DNA from: Leucobacter sp042726155
GTDB taxonomy: Bacteria > Actinomycetota > Actinomycetes > Actinomycetales > Microbacteriaceae
Reading direction: 5' to 3'
Assembly: GCF_042726155.1 (NCBI RefSeq)
Contig: NZ_JBHXHV010000004.1
Coordinates: 310,001-374,000 of the forward strand
DNA: 64,000 nt
In this document: positions 1 through 8,218 of the stretch, piece by piece
Position numbering within the stretch: the stretch's first letter is position 1
How the letters are laid out: the number at the start of each line of letters is the position of its first letter
Position numbers and translations under genes: made by a program
Notes under the pieces: model-generated
Databases searched by the model: none
What the model saw: only the letters and a program-made list of their open reading frames with translations
Told to the model about the DNA's origin: nothing

Positions 1-2
1 TC

Positions 3-1574
3 CCGACTGCCGCACTGCGCATAGACCTCGCGAGCCCCGGCGTCTCCGCCGGAGAGACTGCCGTCGTCGAACTATCGGAGGGGCTTACAGCTGCTGCGGC
101 GCCCGGCTCTCTCACCGACGACGCCGGGACCGACCTCGCCCACTACGCTGTGTCCGCTGACGGGCGCCGGATCACCATCACGTTCTCCGACTCCGCCGCG
201 TCGGTCGTGAACCTCGAAGCGCAACTCGGCATCTTCGTCAGCTCAGACCGGTTCGCCGAATCTGGTGGCGAGATAACGGGCGAAGCGACTGTCGGTGAAA
301 CGGTGTTCCCGCTCTCGCTCGCGTATCCCGCAACCGCCCTGAGTGAGCAAAATACGACGGGCACCTGGCTACCGAGCGCGGGAACCGGCACAGCCACCGG
401 CACCGGCACCGCCACCGAAGCAGACCCAGCCCTGCGCTTCGTCGCCCGATCGTTCGTTCCGGCCGACCTCGGCGCTGCGGGCGGCCAGTGGATCGGTGTC
501 TCTCCCGCCACCGGCTGGCCCGGCACCCTCGCCCTCGTGCCCGGGACCACGCGCGTGTTCGCGCACGCCCAGCGCCCCGACGTGCTCGCCGACTACACAG
601 CCACAGACGCGGCTCTCGCACCCGATGTCGACTTCACGCTCAACAACGCAGACCTCGTGAACGGCGAACCGGGCGTCGGTGTGCGTATTCCGCACCCGAA
701 AGCCGGGGTCTATGTCGTCGAGCAGACCTTCGAGGTGGCCGACGCTGGACCCGCCCTCTTCGACGCGCCCAACCCGGAGCTGCCGGCCGGATCTCGCGCG
801 GTCTTCGGGGCCGGCACACAGATCGGATCGACCTCCATCGAGGCGCACGATTCGGCTACCGAATCGGGTGCGATGTCAGCGCTCACGTTCCTCGCGTCGT
901 CGGGCGGCACCGCATCGGCGACCCCGCTTCAGCCCGGCCTCATCGCGGACCGCACCACGACCGAACTCGATCGCGAGCCGGGCGCGACCGACGGCAACGC
1001 GACCCTCACGCTCACCAACTCCGGCAACTCCGCGCTCGACGCAACGGTCACCGATACGCTCGTCGGCTCCGGAGCGCGCGGGGAGGTGTCGTCACCAGCG
1101 GCGGATCACGGCTCAGCATCGACCGATGGCTCCGAGTTGACGTGGCGCGGGCGTCTCGCGCCGGGAGAAACCGCGACCATCACATACTCCTACGCGGCGC
1201 AGGCGGCGCGCGACAAGCCCGGATCACTGACCTTCACGGGCTCAGCTAGCGCTACGGTCGCACACAACAATGACGTGCAGGTCGGAGCGGATATCGCCGA
1301 CGACTCGCTCGTCGTTGACGCGCTGCCCAGCAAACCCGGTACACCCGGTGACCCCGGAGAGCCAGGTCAGCCCGGCAATCCCGGAGATTCAGGGCAGCCT
1401 GGCGATCCGGACCCCTCGGAGACGAATGTCTCTGCGAGCGCACCCCAGACGAACCTCGCCAACACAGGCCAAGCCGCCCCGCCGTGGTCCCTCGCGCTCC
1501 CCCTGGCGCTAGCCCTCACACTGGCGAGCATCGGAGCCGTGCTCACCACCCGCCCCGCCCGACGCTCGCGCTAG
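3..1574 (+). CDS. Surface protein C-terminal part with collagen-like linker and LAXTG sorting signal (5' partial)
   Basis: The reading frame is open to the left window edge, so the true start lies outside; 523 codons are visible. The body looks like a secreted wall protein. A DUF11-like beta-sandwich repeat (TLTNSGNSALDATVTDTL onward) comes late, followed by a Gly-X-Y stretch rich in GEPGQPGNPG-type triplets. The C-terminus is a cell-wall sorting signal: LANTG, a hydrophobic segment (LALPLALALTLASIGAVL) and a basic end (RPARRSR). LAXTG is the motif class associated with class E sortases of high-GC Gram-positives. A Thr/Gly-rich run (GTGTATGTGTAT) lies nearer the visible N-terminus. The stop codon overlaps that of the convergent FUSC gene. 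Ligand or adhesive role unknown. Confidence 0.85.
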   Translation, partial: PTAALRIDLASPGVSAGETAVVELSEGLTAAAAPGSLTDDAGTDLAHYAVSADGRRITITFSDSAASVVNLEAQLGIFVSSDRFAESGGEITGEATVGETVFPLSLAYPATALSEQNTTGTWLPSAGTGTATGTGTATEADPALRFVARSFVPADLGAAGGQWIGVSPATGWPGTLALVPGTTRVFAHAQRPDVLADYTATDAALAPDVDFTLNNADLVNGEPGVGVRIPHPKAGVYVVEQTFEVADAGPALFDAPNPELPAGSRAVFGAGTQIGSTSIEAHDSATESGAMSALTFLASSGGTASATPLQPGLIADRTTTELDREPGATDGNATLTLTNSGNSALDATVTDTLVGSGARGEVSSPAADHGSASTDGSELTWRGRLAPGETATITYSYAAQAARDKPGSLTFTGSASATVAHNNDVQVGADIADDSLVVDALPSKPGTPGDPGEPGQPGNPGDSGQPGDPDPSETNVSASAPQTNLANTGQAAPPWSLALPLALALTLASIGAVLTTRPARRSR

Positions 1575-2695
1575 TCCTCGGGGGTTGTGCGGGCCTCGAT
1601 GCGGCCCAGCATGCTGCGGAGTGCGAAGACGATGGTGCCGAATCCAGATTCGGTGGCCGCGCGCTCGAACACGTCGCCCACCTCGCGCACCGCGTCGGCG
1701 TAGCGATCGTGCGCGTCCTCGAGGTCGACGCCCGTGTTCCACGCGCGAATATACTCCGCGAGATCGCCGAGCGCTCTACCGAGCGCGTCGATGGACTCGG
1801 ACGGAATCGTTACCGCAACGGGCTGATGCCAGATCGCTCCGCCGAGCGCGTCTGAGATGTCGGCGAGGCGCAGGCCGACGTAGCGCAGCGCCTCGATATC
1901 TGCGTCGTCGCCCGATGCGTCGTAACTCCGCCACATTGCGCGCGGGTTACCTCGCCCGCTCTCTTTGGCCTCGACCACCATCGCCTCGACCTCGTCGACC
2001 GAGCGCTGCCTCCGACGGGCATCGTCGAGCCAGTCGGCGCGATCCGGCGGCCACTCTCCAAGCAGCACCGCGGCGAGGTCGTCGGCCGCTGAGGCGAAGT
2101 CCGACTTGAGATCGGCGACCCGCGATCTCGCGTATCCGTAAGTGAGCGGCGGAATGAAGACGACATTGACGAGCGTGCCGACAAGCAGGCCGATGCCGAA
2201 TTGGGCGACGTACCCCGCGACATACGATTCGGGATCCCCCGCCCCCAGGATCACCACGAAGACCGCGGCGATGGGCACATAGGTGCGGCCCTCCCCGAGC
2301 GTGCGCACCCCCGCGATGAGCATACCGACGCCCGCCGCCACCGGCGCGCGGACGTACCAGGGTGTGCCGGTCCCCACGAGGGCCCAGCCGATCGCGACCC
2401 CGATGACGATGCCCGCGATGAGTTCGATGCTGGTGCGCACCGAGCTCACGATTGTCGGCGCGACGCCGAGCAGAGCGCCGAGGGGCGCGTAGTAGGCGTA
2501 GGTTTCGAGTTCGCCCGGTAGCAGGCGACCGATGAGCCAGGCCGCGGTGACACCGATCGCCGCTTTCAGGGCGAGCAGCAGGCGATACCGCGTGAGCATC
2601 GGCCGCGCGACGTTCAGCGCGAGATTCAGCGTCCGGTTCAGCGCGCGCCGTGGCGCAGTCGGAACACCACCCGTCGAAAATTGCTCACCCGCCAT
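1571..2695 (-). CDS. FUSC / aromatic-acid-exporter family membrane protein
   Basis: 374 aa. Roughly residues 35-170 form a run of hydrophobic helices (ALKAAIGVTAAWLIGRLLPG, IVIGVAIGWALVGTG, YVPIAAVFVVILGAG), followed by a long soluble C-terminal region with a conserved-looking helical domain. This is the half-size architecture of FUSC / ArAE (YccC-like) proteins, which are proposed to export aromatic acids or similar small molecules. The substrate cannot be inferred. It lies 81 nt downstream of a MarR-family regulator on the same strand, which fits a regulated efflux protein, although a separate promoter is possible. ATG chosen; no strong Shine-Dalgarno is visible, so a downstream start is possible. 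Confidence 0.8.
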   Translation of the reverse strand: MAGEQFSTGGVPTAPRRALNRTLNLALNVARPMLTRYRLLLALKAAIGVTAAWLIGRLLPGELETYAYYAPLGALLGVAPTIVSSVRTSIELIAGIVIGVAIGWALVGTGTPWYVRAPVAAGVGMLIAGVRTLGEGRTYVPIAAVFVVILGAGDPESYVAGYVAQFGIGLLVGTLVNVVFIPPLTYGYARSRVADLKSDFASAADDLAAVLLGEWPPDRADWLDDARRRQRSVDEVEAMVVEAKESGRGNPRAMWRSYDASGDDADIEALRYVGLRLADISDALGGAIWHQPVAVTIPSESIDALGRALGDLAEYIRAWNTGVDLEDAHDRYADAVREVGDVFERAATESGFGTIVFALRSMLGRIEARTTPED

Positions 2696-2776
2696 GACAC
2701 GAGCGTGCCGCAGCGCGGGTGCCCGTTGCCAGGGCCTTGGGTTCGAGACGGCGAGCTGCTAGTTTCTCGCGGACCC

Positions 2777-3271
2777 CTAGTCCAGCGCGTTGAGGGCGTT
2801 GGTGAGCCGCTCCAACACCCGCGCCGCCACGGCCGCCTCCGTCTGATCAAGCGCGTCTATCTCCGATACGAGCGCCTCGTGATGACGCAGGAAGATCGCA
2901 TCCACCTCGGCGACCGCCAGATCAGTGGGCCGCAAATAGTGCGCCCGCCGGTCCGTGGGGTGTTCGTCGCGGGTGACCAGCCCGCGCTGCACGAGCCGCT
3001 CGACGACGTTGGTCACGTTGGCACTCGACGTACCCAGCATGCCGATCAGATCCTTCGGCCCGATGTTGCGCCCGTCGCGCGACGCCTGCACGAGATAGCG
3101 CAGCGCGCGCAGATCGAGGTCGGAGAGCCCGGATATGCCGAGCGACCTTGCTTCCTGCTGGTGTTCTGCTCTGCGCAACCGCAGCAGTGCGGCGGAGAGT
3201 GCGCGACCGGTATCACTCGCGGGACCAGCTGCGTAGAGGTGCTCCGACTCGTTCAGAATGATGTTCTGCAA
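2777..3271 (-). CDS. MarR-family transcriptional regulator
   Basis: 164 aa starting at TTG (3271), preceded by GAGAGGGA at good spacing. I chose this start because it gives exactly the length and N-terminus of the paralogue at 8219-8713 (both begin with a stretch ending in EHLY.A.P..DT.R.L). A winged-helix core follows: DLRALRYLVQA, the recognition region GTSSANVTNVVERLVQRGLV and the wing TRDEHPTDRRAHYL. MarR proteins are dimeric repressors released by small ligands. The likely target is its own operon and/or the FUSC gene downstream. An imperfect palindrome, CACA-N5-TGTG, lies about 40 nt upstream (near 3313-3325) and could be its operator. Confidence 0.88.
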   Translation of the reverse strand: MQNIILNESEHLYAAGPASDTGRALSAALLRLRRAEHQQEARSLGISGLSDLDLRALRYLVQASRDGRNIGPKDLIGMLGTSSANVTNVVERLVQRGLVTRDEHPTDRRAHYLRPTDLAVAEVDAIFLRHHEALVSEIDALDQTEAAVAARVLERLTNALNALD

Positions 3272-3351
3272 GCGCGGTCCCTCTCTTCGATCAAATGAAC
3301 AACGCCATATTACACAGATCTTGTGCTTGTTATGTTCTGGGCGACACTCCG

Positions 3352-4923
3352 TTATCGCGACCCGTGCTTCGCCCGCTCGCCCTCGGCCAGGCTCACGATG
3401 CGCGCGACCATTCCACTGAAGATGAGGCCGTGGAACGGCAGCATCGACAGCCAGTACAGTCGCCCGGCGAGGCCACGCGGGAAGAACACAGCGCGCTGCC
3501 GATAGATCGATCCGTGACCGACCGGTTCGACGCCGAGTTCGAGCCACGCGAGCCCCGGCACCCGCATCTCAGCCCGCAGTCGCAGGCAACGCCCCGGCTC
3601 GACGGCCTCGACCCGCCACACATCGACCGCGTCGCCGACGACGAGCTGAGTCTTCGAGCGGCGTCCCCGCTGCAGGCCGACACCGCCGGTCAAGCGGTCG
3701 TACCAGCCGCGCAGCGCCCACAGCCGCGGCGAGGAGTACCACCCGGTCTCGCCACCGATCTGCGTAATCACTGCCCACACCGCGTCGGGAGTGGCGGCCG
3801 ATTCCCGCTCGCGCGCATCCGTGAACACCGTGCGCCCCGCCCACTCGGGGTCGCTCGGCAACGGCTCGCTCGGAGCGGCAACGCGCGCATCAACCCAACT
3901 CGTCTCGATCGCGTCGACCTCGATGCGCCCCAGCGCGAGTCGCACGGCCTCGCGATACGACGTCAGCCCGTCCGCGGGCTGCGGCAAGATCTCGTCGACG
4001 TCGTGATTCCGCATCACGCAGCGATGCTGCAGCGACTCGACGAGCGGCCGGGCAATCGAGGTCGGCACGGGCGTGACGAGCCCGACCCAGTGCGAAGCGA
4101 GCTTCGGCGTCAACACCGGCAGCGATGCGATACCCCGCTGCGGCAGCCCCGCCTCCACGGCGTAGCCGTTCATCATCTGGCCGTAGCGCAGCACGTCGGG
4201 CCCGCCAATATCGAGCGCGCGGCTAATCTCGGGCGCGGCCCGCGCAGCCGCGAGCAGATAGTGCAGCACGTCGCGCACCGCGATCGGCTGAATAAAGTTG
4301 CGTACCCACTTCGGCGCCGGCATGTAGGGCAGCACCTCGGTCAGGTGGCGCACCATCTCAGACGAGGCGGATCCCGATCCGATCACCACTCCCGCTTGCA
4401 ATTCGAGTGTCGGAACGCCCGAATCGAGCAGGATTCGCCCAACCTCCGCGCGCGACTCGAGGTGCGGCGAGAGCTTCACACCCTCCGGGTGCAACCCGCC
4501 GAGATATACGATGCGCGACACACCGGCCTCGCGCGCGCTGGTGGCTACCGTCTCAGCGATCTCACGATCCTTCGCGGCGAACTTCGGGCCGCTCGACATC
4601 GAGTGCACCAGGTAGAACACGACGTCAACGCCCACCATTGCCCGAGCAACGGCCTCGCCATCGGCGGCATCGCCCACCTCGATTTCGATTTCCTCGGACC
4701 AGGGGTACGCACGAATGCGCTCGGCCGATCGAGAAAGCGTGCGCACGCGGTAGCCGGCGTTCAGCAGGCGCGGCACGAGCCGTCCGCCCAGATACCCGGT
4801 CGCGCCGAGCACGAGCGCTCGCGGCGCCTCCCCGCTGGGTTTCGGGATCGCGCGGAGCGCCTCCTCCGCACCCGTCGGGGCGCTGAGGCCCGCTTCATTC
4901 CGCTCGTTCGCCGCGTCGTTCAT
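3352..4923 (-). CDS. NAD(P)-binding SDR-type protein with C-terminal DUF2867 domain
   Basis: 523 aa. The N-terminal Rossmann fold has the nucleotide loop GATGYLGG at residues 40-47, followed by VRTLSRSAERI, and resembles extended/atypical SDRs. The C-terminal third (from about residue 330) matches the DUF2867 / polyketide-cyclase-like fold that such two-domain proteins carry (GETGWYSSPRLWALRGWYDRL). Function is undetermined; members are usually called NAD(P)H-binding or SDR family oxidoreductase. ATG 4923 is preferred over a TTG 6 nt upstream because GAGAGGG stands 6 nt before it. It is the last gene of a same-strand run from the ECF sigma gene, 69 nt after the hydrolase. Confidence 0.83.
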   Translation of the reverse strand: MNDAANERNEAGLSAPTGAEEALRAIPKPSGEAPRALVLGATGYLGGRLVPRLLNAGYRVRTLSRSAERIRAYPWSEEIEIEVGDAADGEAVARAMVGVDVVFYLVHSMSSGPKFAAKDREIAETVATSAREAGVSRIVYLGGLHPEGVKLSPHLESRAEVGRILLDSGVPTLELQAGVVIGSGSASSEMVRHLTEVLPYMPAPKWVRNFIQPIAVRDVLHYLLAAARAAPEISRALDIGGPDVLRYGQMMNGYAVEAGLPQRGIASLPVLTPKLASHWVGLVTPVPTSIARPLVESLQHRCVMRNHDVDEILPQPADGLTSYREAVRLALGRIEVDAIETSWVDARVAAPSEPLPSDPEWAGRTVFTDARERESAATPDAVWAVITQIGGETGWYSSPRLWALRGWYDRLTGGVGLQRGRRSKTQLVVGDAVDVWRVEAVEPGRCLRLRAEMRVPGLAWLELGVEPVGHGSIYRQRAVFFPRGLAGRLYWLSMLPFHGLIFSGMVARIVSLAEGERAKHGSR

Positions 4924-4992
4924 TCGCAACCCTCTCGATCTGCCGTGTCGCCGCTCGAACGACCATCGTCTCCGACAATCGCTTCGCTGCAG

Positions 4993-5679
4993 CTACGCTC
5001 CATGATCGGCGACTTCGCGCACCACCGCGACGGTCTTGACATGCGCGAGAATACGAAAGTGCCCGCCCGTGTCGATGCGCACGTTGCGCGCTCCGACCAG
5101 TTCGCTGCCGCCCGGAATGTGCGGATCGAACGCCGCATACACAGACACAATGCTGGCGTTCACCCGGGGCGCCTCCGCGAGCAGAGCGATAGTCGGGTCG
5201 ACCGGCGAAAACGCCCGCAGCGTGCGGCCGGGCAGGTAGCGCGCGTAACGCGATCCTCCGAACGGGGCCGCAATCGCGACCATCGCGCGCACTCGATCGG
5301 CCTGTTGACCGAAGGTCATCACGTGCTTCCCGATGAGCCCGCCCTTGCTGTGCGCGACGAGCACGACCTCGGAGAGCCCGGCGGAAGCAAGGTAATTGTC
5401 CACGAGCGCGGACCCCTCGGCTACCGGCATTCTGTTGTCTCGCAGCGGGTCAAGCACGTGCACGGGGTGCCCACGGCCGTGCAACTCACGGACGAGGGGC
5501 AACATGAACCGCCACGACTCATACACGCCGGGCAGCACAACGACGGGTGATCCGGAACCGGACAGAAAATCTCGCGACCCAGAGCGGCCCAAAATCGCTA
5601 CCGCCTGCCACCGCACCGCGTACGCGTAGTCGGCGATCCACCACGCGAGCGCGCGCAGGGGACGAGTGAATCGCGCCAC
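4993..5679 (-). CDS. Alpha/beta hydrolase, lipase/esterase type
   Basis: 228 aa, GTG start. Alpha/beta-hydrolase fold with an oxyanion-side PVVVLPGVYESW strand/turn and nucleophile elbow AHSKGG (A-x-S-x-G rather than G-x-S-x-G). The candidate acid is in the PVDPT or FDPHIPG segment and the candidate His is in GGHF near the C-terminus. The opening resembles short PGAP1/lipase-like proteins, which often start with an amphipathic helix (RPLRALAWWIADYAYAVRW). Substrate unknown; lipid or ester hydrolysis near the membrane is a guess. It starts 18 nt after the Asp23-like gene and so probably belongs to the sigma-factor operon. Confidence 0.75.
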   Translation of the reverse strand: MARFTRPLRALAWWIADYAYAVRWQAVAILGRSGSRDFLSGSGSPVVVLPGVYESWRFMLPLVRELHGRGHPVHVLDPLRDNRMPVAEGSALVDNYLASAGLSEVVLVAHSKGGLIGKHVMTFGQQADRVRAMVAIAAPFGGSRYARYLPGRTLRAFSPVDPTIALLAEAPRVNASIVSVYAAFDPHIPGGSELVGARNVRIDTGGHFRILAHVKTVAVVREVADHGA

Positions 5680-5697
5680 CGGGTCAGTCCGCCAGCG

Positions 5698-6009
5698 TCA
5701 ATCGGCGATGCGCGCGATTCGCACGCGCACGACGCCGTCCGTGGTGCGACGCAGCTCATCGGCTGCCGACCGCGCGACATCGGGGCTCACGGCATCACCC
5801 GAGGTGGCGATCAGTACGTCAACCTCGACCGGATCGTCTGCGGCGAGCGCGCGTTTAATTCCGTCGGCGGCAGCTGCGACAGCGTTGCGGGGAGGGTACA
5901 CCGCGGCGACGCCGGGCAGTGCTGTGACAGCCGCGACCGCAGCCGCGTCGACGCCGTCGGTCCGTTCCGGCTCGTCTGCCGCCTGCGGCTCCGTATCAAC
6001 GCGAGTCAT
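5698..6009 (-). CDS. Small Asp23/Gls24-like protein
   Basis: 103 aa. A short N-terminal acidic tail is followed by an alpha/beta core with alternating strands and helices (AAVTALPGVAAVYPPR, VEVDVLIATSG, VVRVRIARI), the pattern of small actinobacterial Asp23/Gls24-type proteins. ATG 6009 overlaps the stop of the upstream gene as ATGA, and AAGGGAGA precedes it at 6 nt. Asp23-family proteins act in envelope-stress physiology in Firmicutes; the role in actinobacteria is less defined. Assignment is by pattern and by its neighbour; the call could be wrong at family level. Confidence 0.65.
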   Translation of the reverse strand: MTRVDTEPQAADEPERTDGVDAAAVAAVTALPGVAAVYPPRNAVAAAADGIKRALAADDPVEVDVLIATSGDAVSPDVARSAADELRRTTDGVVRVRIARIAD

Positions 6010-6590
6010 GACTGGTCTCCCTTCGGTCCGAACCCGTGCATATCGACGACGGTGATATCGATGCTCGTGACGTTGAGCTCGGTGTGCTGGCGCACCGCTC
6101 GTTCCACGGCTTCGCGCAGTGCTGCCGTCGCCGCGGGAATCGTGCGCGGCCACGCGACGCTGATGGTGAACGCGATGCCCACCGGTGCGCCAGGCTCTTC
6201 GACATCACCGGTCAGCGCAACGGAGCCAATGACCACGCCGTCGACCGAATCGCCAACCGATCTGAGGAGCGCCTTCACTGCTCCCTCGTCAATGCGCACC
6301 TCAACCTGCGGATCCGGGTGAGCGATCGGCAACGACCGCCCCGACCGCAGCTCGCGCGTGATCGAATCCATAATGCCCGCGAGCCAGCTTGCGGGCGGCT
6401 CCGGTAGCGATTCGGCGTCGGCCTCGAGGAGGGCGCGCGTAAATCCACCCGGCGCCGCGAGGAGGGCGAGTGCGTTCTGGCAGTACGGACACCGCGACAT
6501 GTGGGGATCGCTGTTCCCCGTGCCCGCGTCGAGGGCGGCACTCACGTCTTCGAGTGTTCGACCGCACTCGAGTGCGTCGTTCTCGCTCAT
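6006..6590 (-). CDS. Putative zinc-type anti-sigma factor fused to an Asp23/Gls24-like domain
   Basis: 194 aa from ATG 6590, with GGAGGG 6 nt upstream; this start overlaps the sigma-factor stop as ATGA. Residues 30-37 read HMSRCPYC, which is H-x3-C-x2-C, the metal-binding motif of ZAS-type anti-sigma domains. From about residue 65 onward the protein looks like an Asp23/Gls24 domain (WLAGIMDSITREL, VEVRIDEGAVKALLRSVGD, LNVTSIDITVVDMHG). There is no membrane helix, so it would act in the cytosol. Position and overlap imply co-synthesis with the ECF sigma as its regulator. What it senses is unknown. Domain naming is from motifs only. Confidence 0.72.
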   Translation of the reverse strand: MSENDALECGRTLEDVSAALDAGTGNSDPHMSRCPYCQNALALLAAPGGFTRALLEADAESLPEPPASWLAGIMDSITRELRSGRSLPIAHPDPQVEVRIDEGAVKALLRSVGDSVDGVVIGSVALTGDVEEPGAPVGIAFTISVAWPRTIPAATAALREAVERAVRQHTELNVTSIDITVVDMHGFGPKGDQS

Positions 6591-7159
6591 CGCCATCCCT
6601 CCATACTCACCATGATGCTCGCTCGCGCGCGAGCAAGCTGCCCGCGCACCGTACTCGCTGAGATGCCGAGCTCGCTTCCAATTTCTTCGTACTTCAGCCC
6701 CGCCATCTCTCGCAGCAGCCAGCACTGCCGCTGCGCCTCGGGGAGCGCGTCGAGCGCCTGCGACAGCGCGGCGAACTGGGCGTTGCGCATCGCTACGCGA
6801 TCAGGGCCAGCGCCGGGGGCCGCTGTCTCTGGGACAAGGTCAATGGGGAGCTGCGGTTTGCGGTGGCGCAGCACCGCGGTCGCCTCGTGGCTAGCGACGC
6901 GCATCAACCACGGCCGCAGTGCCGCCGGATCGCGAAGCGTGTCGAGCTTTCGCCATGCCACCACGAGCGCGTTTTGCACCACGTCGTCGGCGTCCGACTG
7001 CGAGCCGAGCAAACGCGCTACATACGCTCGCATGAGGGGTCCGTAGCGGCGCACGATTTCCCGGAACGCCTGCGGATCTTGGTCTATTGCACGCGCGACG
7101 ATAATGGCGTCTCCGACCTCTCGGATATCGCCTCGCCACGCCGCACTCGCGTTGGTCAC
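6587..7159 (-). CDS. ECF-type RNA polymerase sigma-70 family sigma factor
   Basis: About 190 aa. The sigma-2 region includes FREIVRRYGPLMRAYVARL and the DADDVVQNALVVAWRKL segment (the -10 binding helix). The sigma-4 region includes ALPEAQRQCWLLREMAGLKY and the recognition helix-turn-helix EEIGSELGISASTVRGQL. No extra C-terminal domain is present, so it is a basic ECF factor. I took GTG 7159, preceded by a G-rich tract; TTG 7180 is an alternative adding seven residues. It is the first gene of an operon with its putative anti-sigma (ATGA overlap) and further Asp23-like, hydrolase and SDR genes, and is divergent from the small gene at 7385. Confidence 0.9.
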   Translation of the reverse strand: MTNASAAWRGDIREVGDAIIVARAIDQDPQAFREIVRRYGPLMRAYVARLLGSQSDADDVVQNALVVAWRKLDTLRDPAALRPWLMRVASHEATAVLRHRKPQLPIDLVPETAAPGAGPDRVAMRNAQFAALSQALDALPEAQRQCWLLREMAGLKYEEIGSELGISASTVRGQLARARASIMVSMEGWR

Positions 7160-7384
7160 GCCCGCCGCCCACCCCAACAACTCATTTGTGACATTTTCGC
7201 CCGTCGCGTTCTCTTATCTATGTGCGACGCTATCGCGCTCGCCTCAACCTCACCACCCCCAACCCCTCCATCTTTCGTGACCGCCCGCGATACGATTGGG
7301 CCGGACGCACTAGGTCGTCCGATCACCTTCGCCCCTCTGCGTCCTGTGCGGCCTCATGTTGATGGCATTTTCGAAAGGCAAGCA

Positions 7385-7651
7385 ATGAGTGTCAGCGGGA
7401 GCGAACTCCCCGGAGCGATCACCTGGGCAAGAATCGAAGACGATTTCTTTGTGGCCAGCCGTGACGGCGAGTTTCTCGGATTCATCGATGTCGAGGCAAC
7501 CGGCGGCTACGCGGTCTGCGATCAGTATTCGCGGCCCATCGGGCACTTCGCGGAGCTCGACGCCGCAATGACGGCGCTGCGGGATGCCCCTCGCACGGCC
7601 GCCGAAACGGCAGTGCCCGACACGACTGGAGCGGATCAACATGCGCGATGA
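7385..7651 (+). CDS. Small hypothetical protein upstream of BLUF gene
   Basis: 88 aa, not recognised. ATG 7385 is preceded by GAAAGG at 6 nt. The N-terminal two thirds looks like a compact beta-rich fold (AITWARIEDDFFVASRDGEF, GFIDVEATGGYAVCDQY) and the C-terminus is Ala/Thr-rich and probably disordered. It overlaps the start of the BLUF gene by 11 nt, so the two are likely translated together. It sits at the divergent promoter region opposite the ECF sigma operon. Confidence 0.7.
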   Translation: MSVSGSELPGAITWARIEDDFFVASRDGEFLGFIDVEATGGYAVCDQYSRPIGHFAELDAAMTALRDAPRTAAETAVPDTTGADQHAR

Positions 7652-8132
7652 AGTGAACGAGGGCGTTGCGGCAGAGGGCGCGTCGGCGCCGGCGTCGGCG
7701 CCGCTGAAATCGCTCGTGTATTCGAGCACCGCGGTGCAGCCGTTCGACGATACACAACTCGACGCCTTGCTGCAGCAGGCGCGCATGCGCAACAGCTTGC
7801 TCGGCATCACGGGCATGCTGTCGTACCGCGGTGGCAGCTTCATTCAGTTTCTGGAGGGAAGCGAAGATCACATCGATGCGCTGATGGCGTCCATTCGAGC
7901 AGACCAGCGACACCGCGATGTGCGCGTACTGATCGAGGATCGGATCTCGGAGCGACAGTTCTCAAGCTGGACGATGGGGTACGAGCGCATGCGCAACACC
8001 GAGCAGCGACCCCCCGCAGGGTTCCGCGACACGTTCGCTGATCTGCAGCGCGGCGACGATGACCTCATCACGGCGCGCGCGGCCCGCGAACTCATGTTTT
8101 GGTTCAAGGTGCGCTCGGGCGCTCAGGAATAA
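7641..8132 (+). CDS. BLUF-domain blue-light sensor protein
   Basis: 163 aa; a single BLUF domain with a short N-terminal leader and a C-terminal helical cap. All residues of the flavin photocycle are visible with the spacing of AppA: Tyr27, Asn51 (in NSLLGITGML), Gln69 (in FIQFLEG), Trp110 and Met112 (in WTMGY). Gaps of 24, 18, 41 and 43 residues equal those of AppA Y21/N45/Q63/W104/M106. It binds FAD non-covalently and would signal through protein-protein contacts, as there is no fused output domain. ATG 7641 overlaps the preceding gene. It is followed 86 nt later by a MarR regulator and faces an ECF sigma operon, both possible output partners. Confidence 0.93.
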   Translation: MRDEVNEGVAAEGASAPASAPLKSLVYSSTAVQPFDDTQLDALLQQARMRNSLLGITGMLSYRGGSFIQFLEGSEDHIDALMASIRADQRHRDVRVLIEDRISERQFSSWTMGYERMRNTEQRPPAGFRDTFADLQRGDDDLITARAARELMFWFKVRSGAQE

Positions 8133-8218
8133 GCCTTCAGCTTCTGTACCTGTCGGGTTCTGACCAAAAAACTGTCTAAAATGACCAGGGGGCCCGGAAC
8201 ACGCGGTAAGGAAGTGTC

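Noticed and set aside
2777..3547. 256-residue version of the first MarR protein
   Set aside because: The added N-terminus overlaps the SDR gene and lacks similarity to the 164-residue paralogue; TTG 3271 gives exact length agreement and a ribosome-binding site.
3295..5550. A long open frame on the plus strand (over 700 codons) opposite the hydrolase and SDR genes
   Set aside because: It is an antisense shadow: the minus-strand frames have clear motifs (AHSKGG, GATGYLGG), while the plus-strand product is Arg/His-rich with no recognisable domain.
5698..6153. Longer version of the small Asp23-like protein starting upstream
   Set aside because: The extra 48 residues are Arg/His-rich and overlap the preceding gene out of frame; ATG 6009 has a good ribosome-binding site and ATGA coupling.
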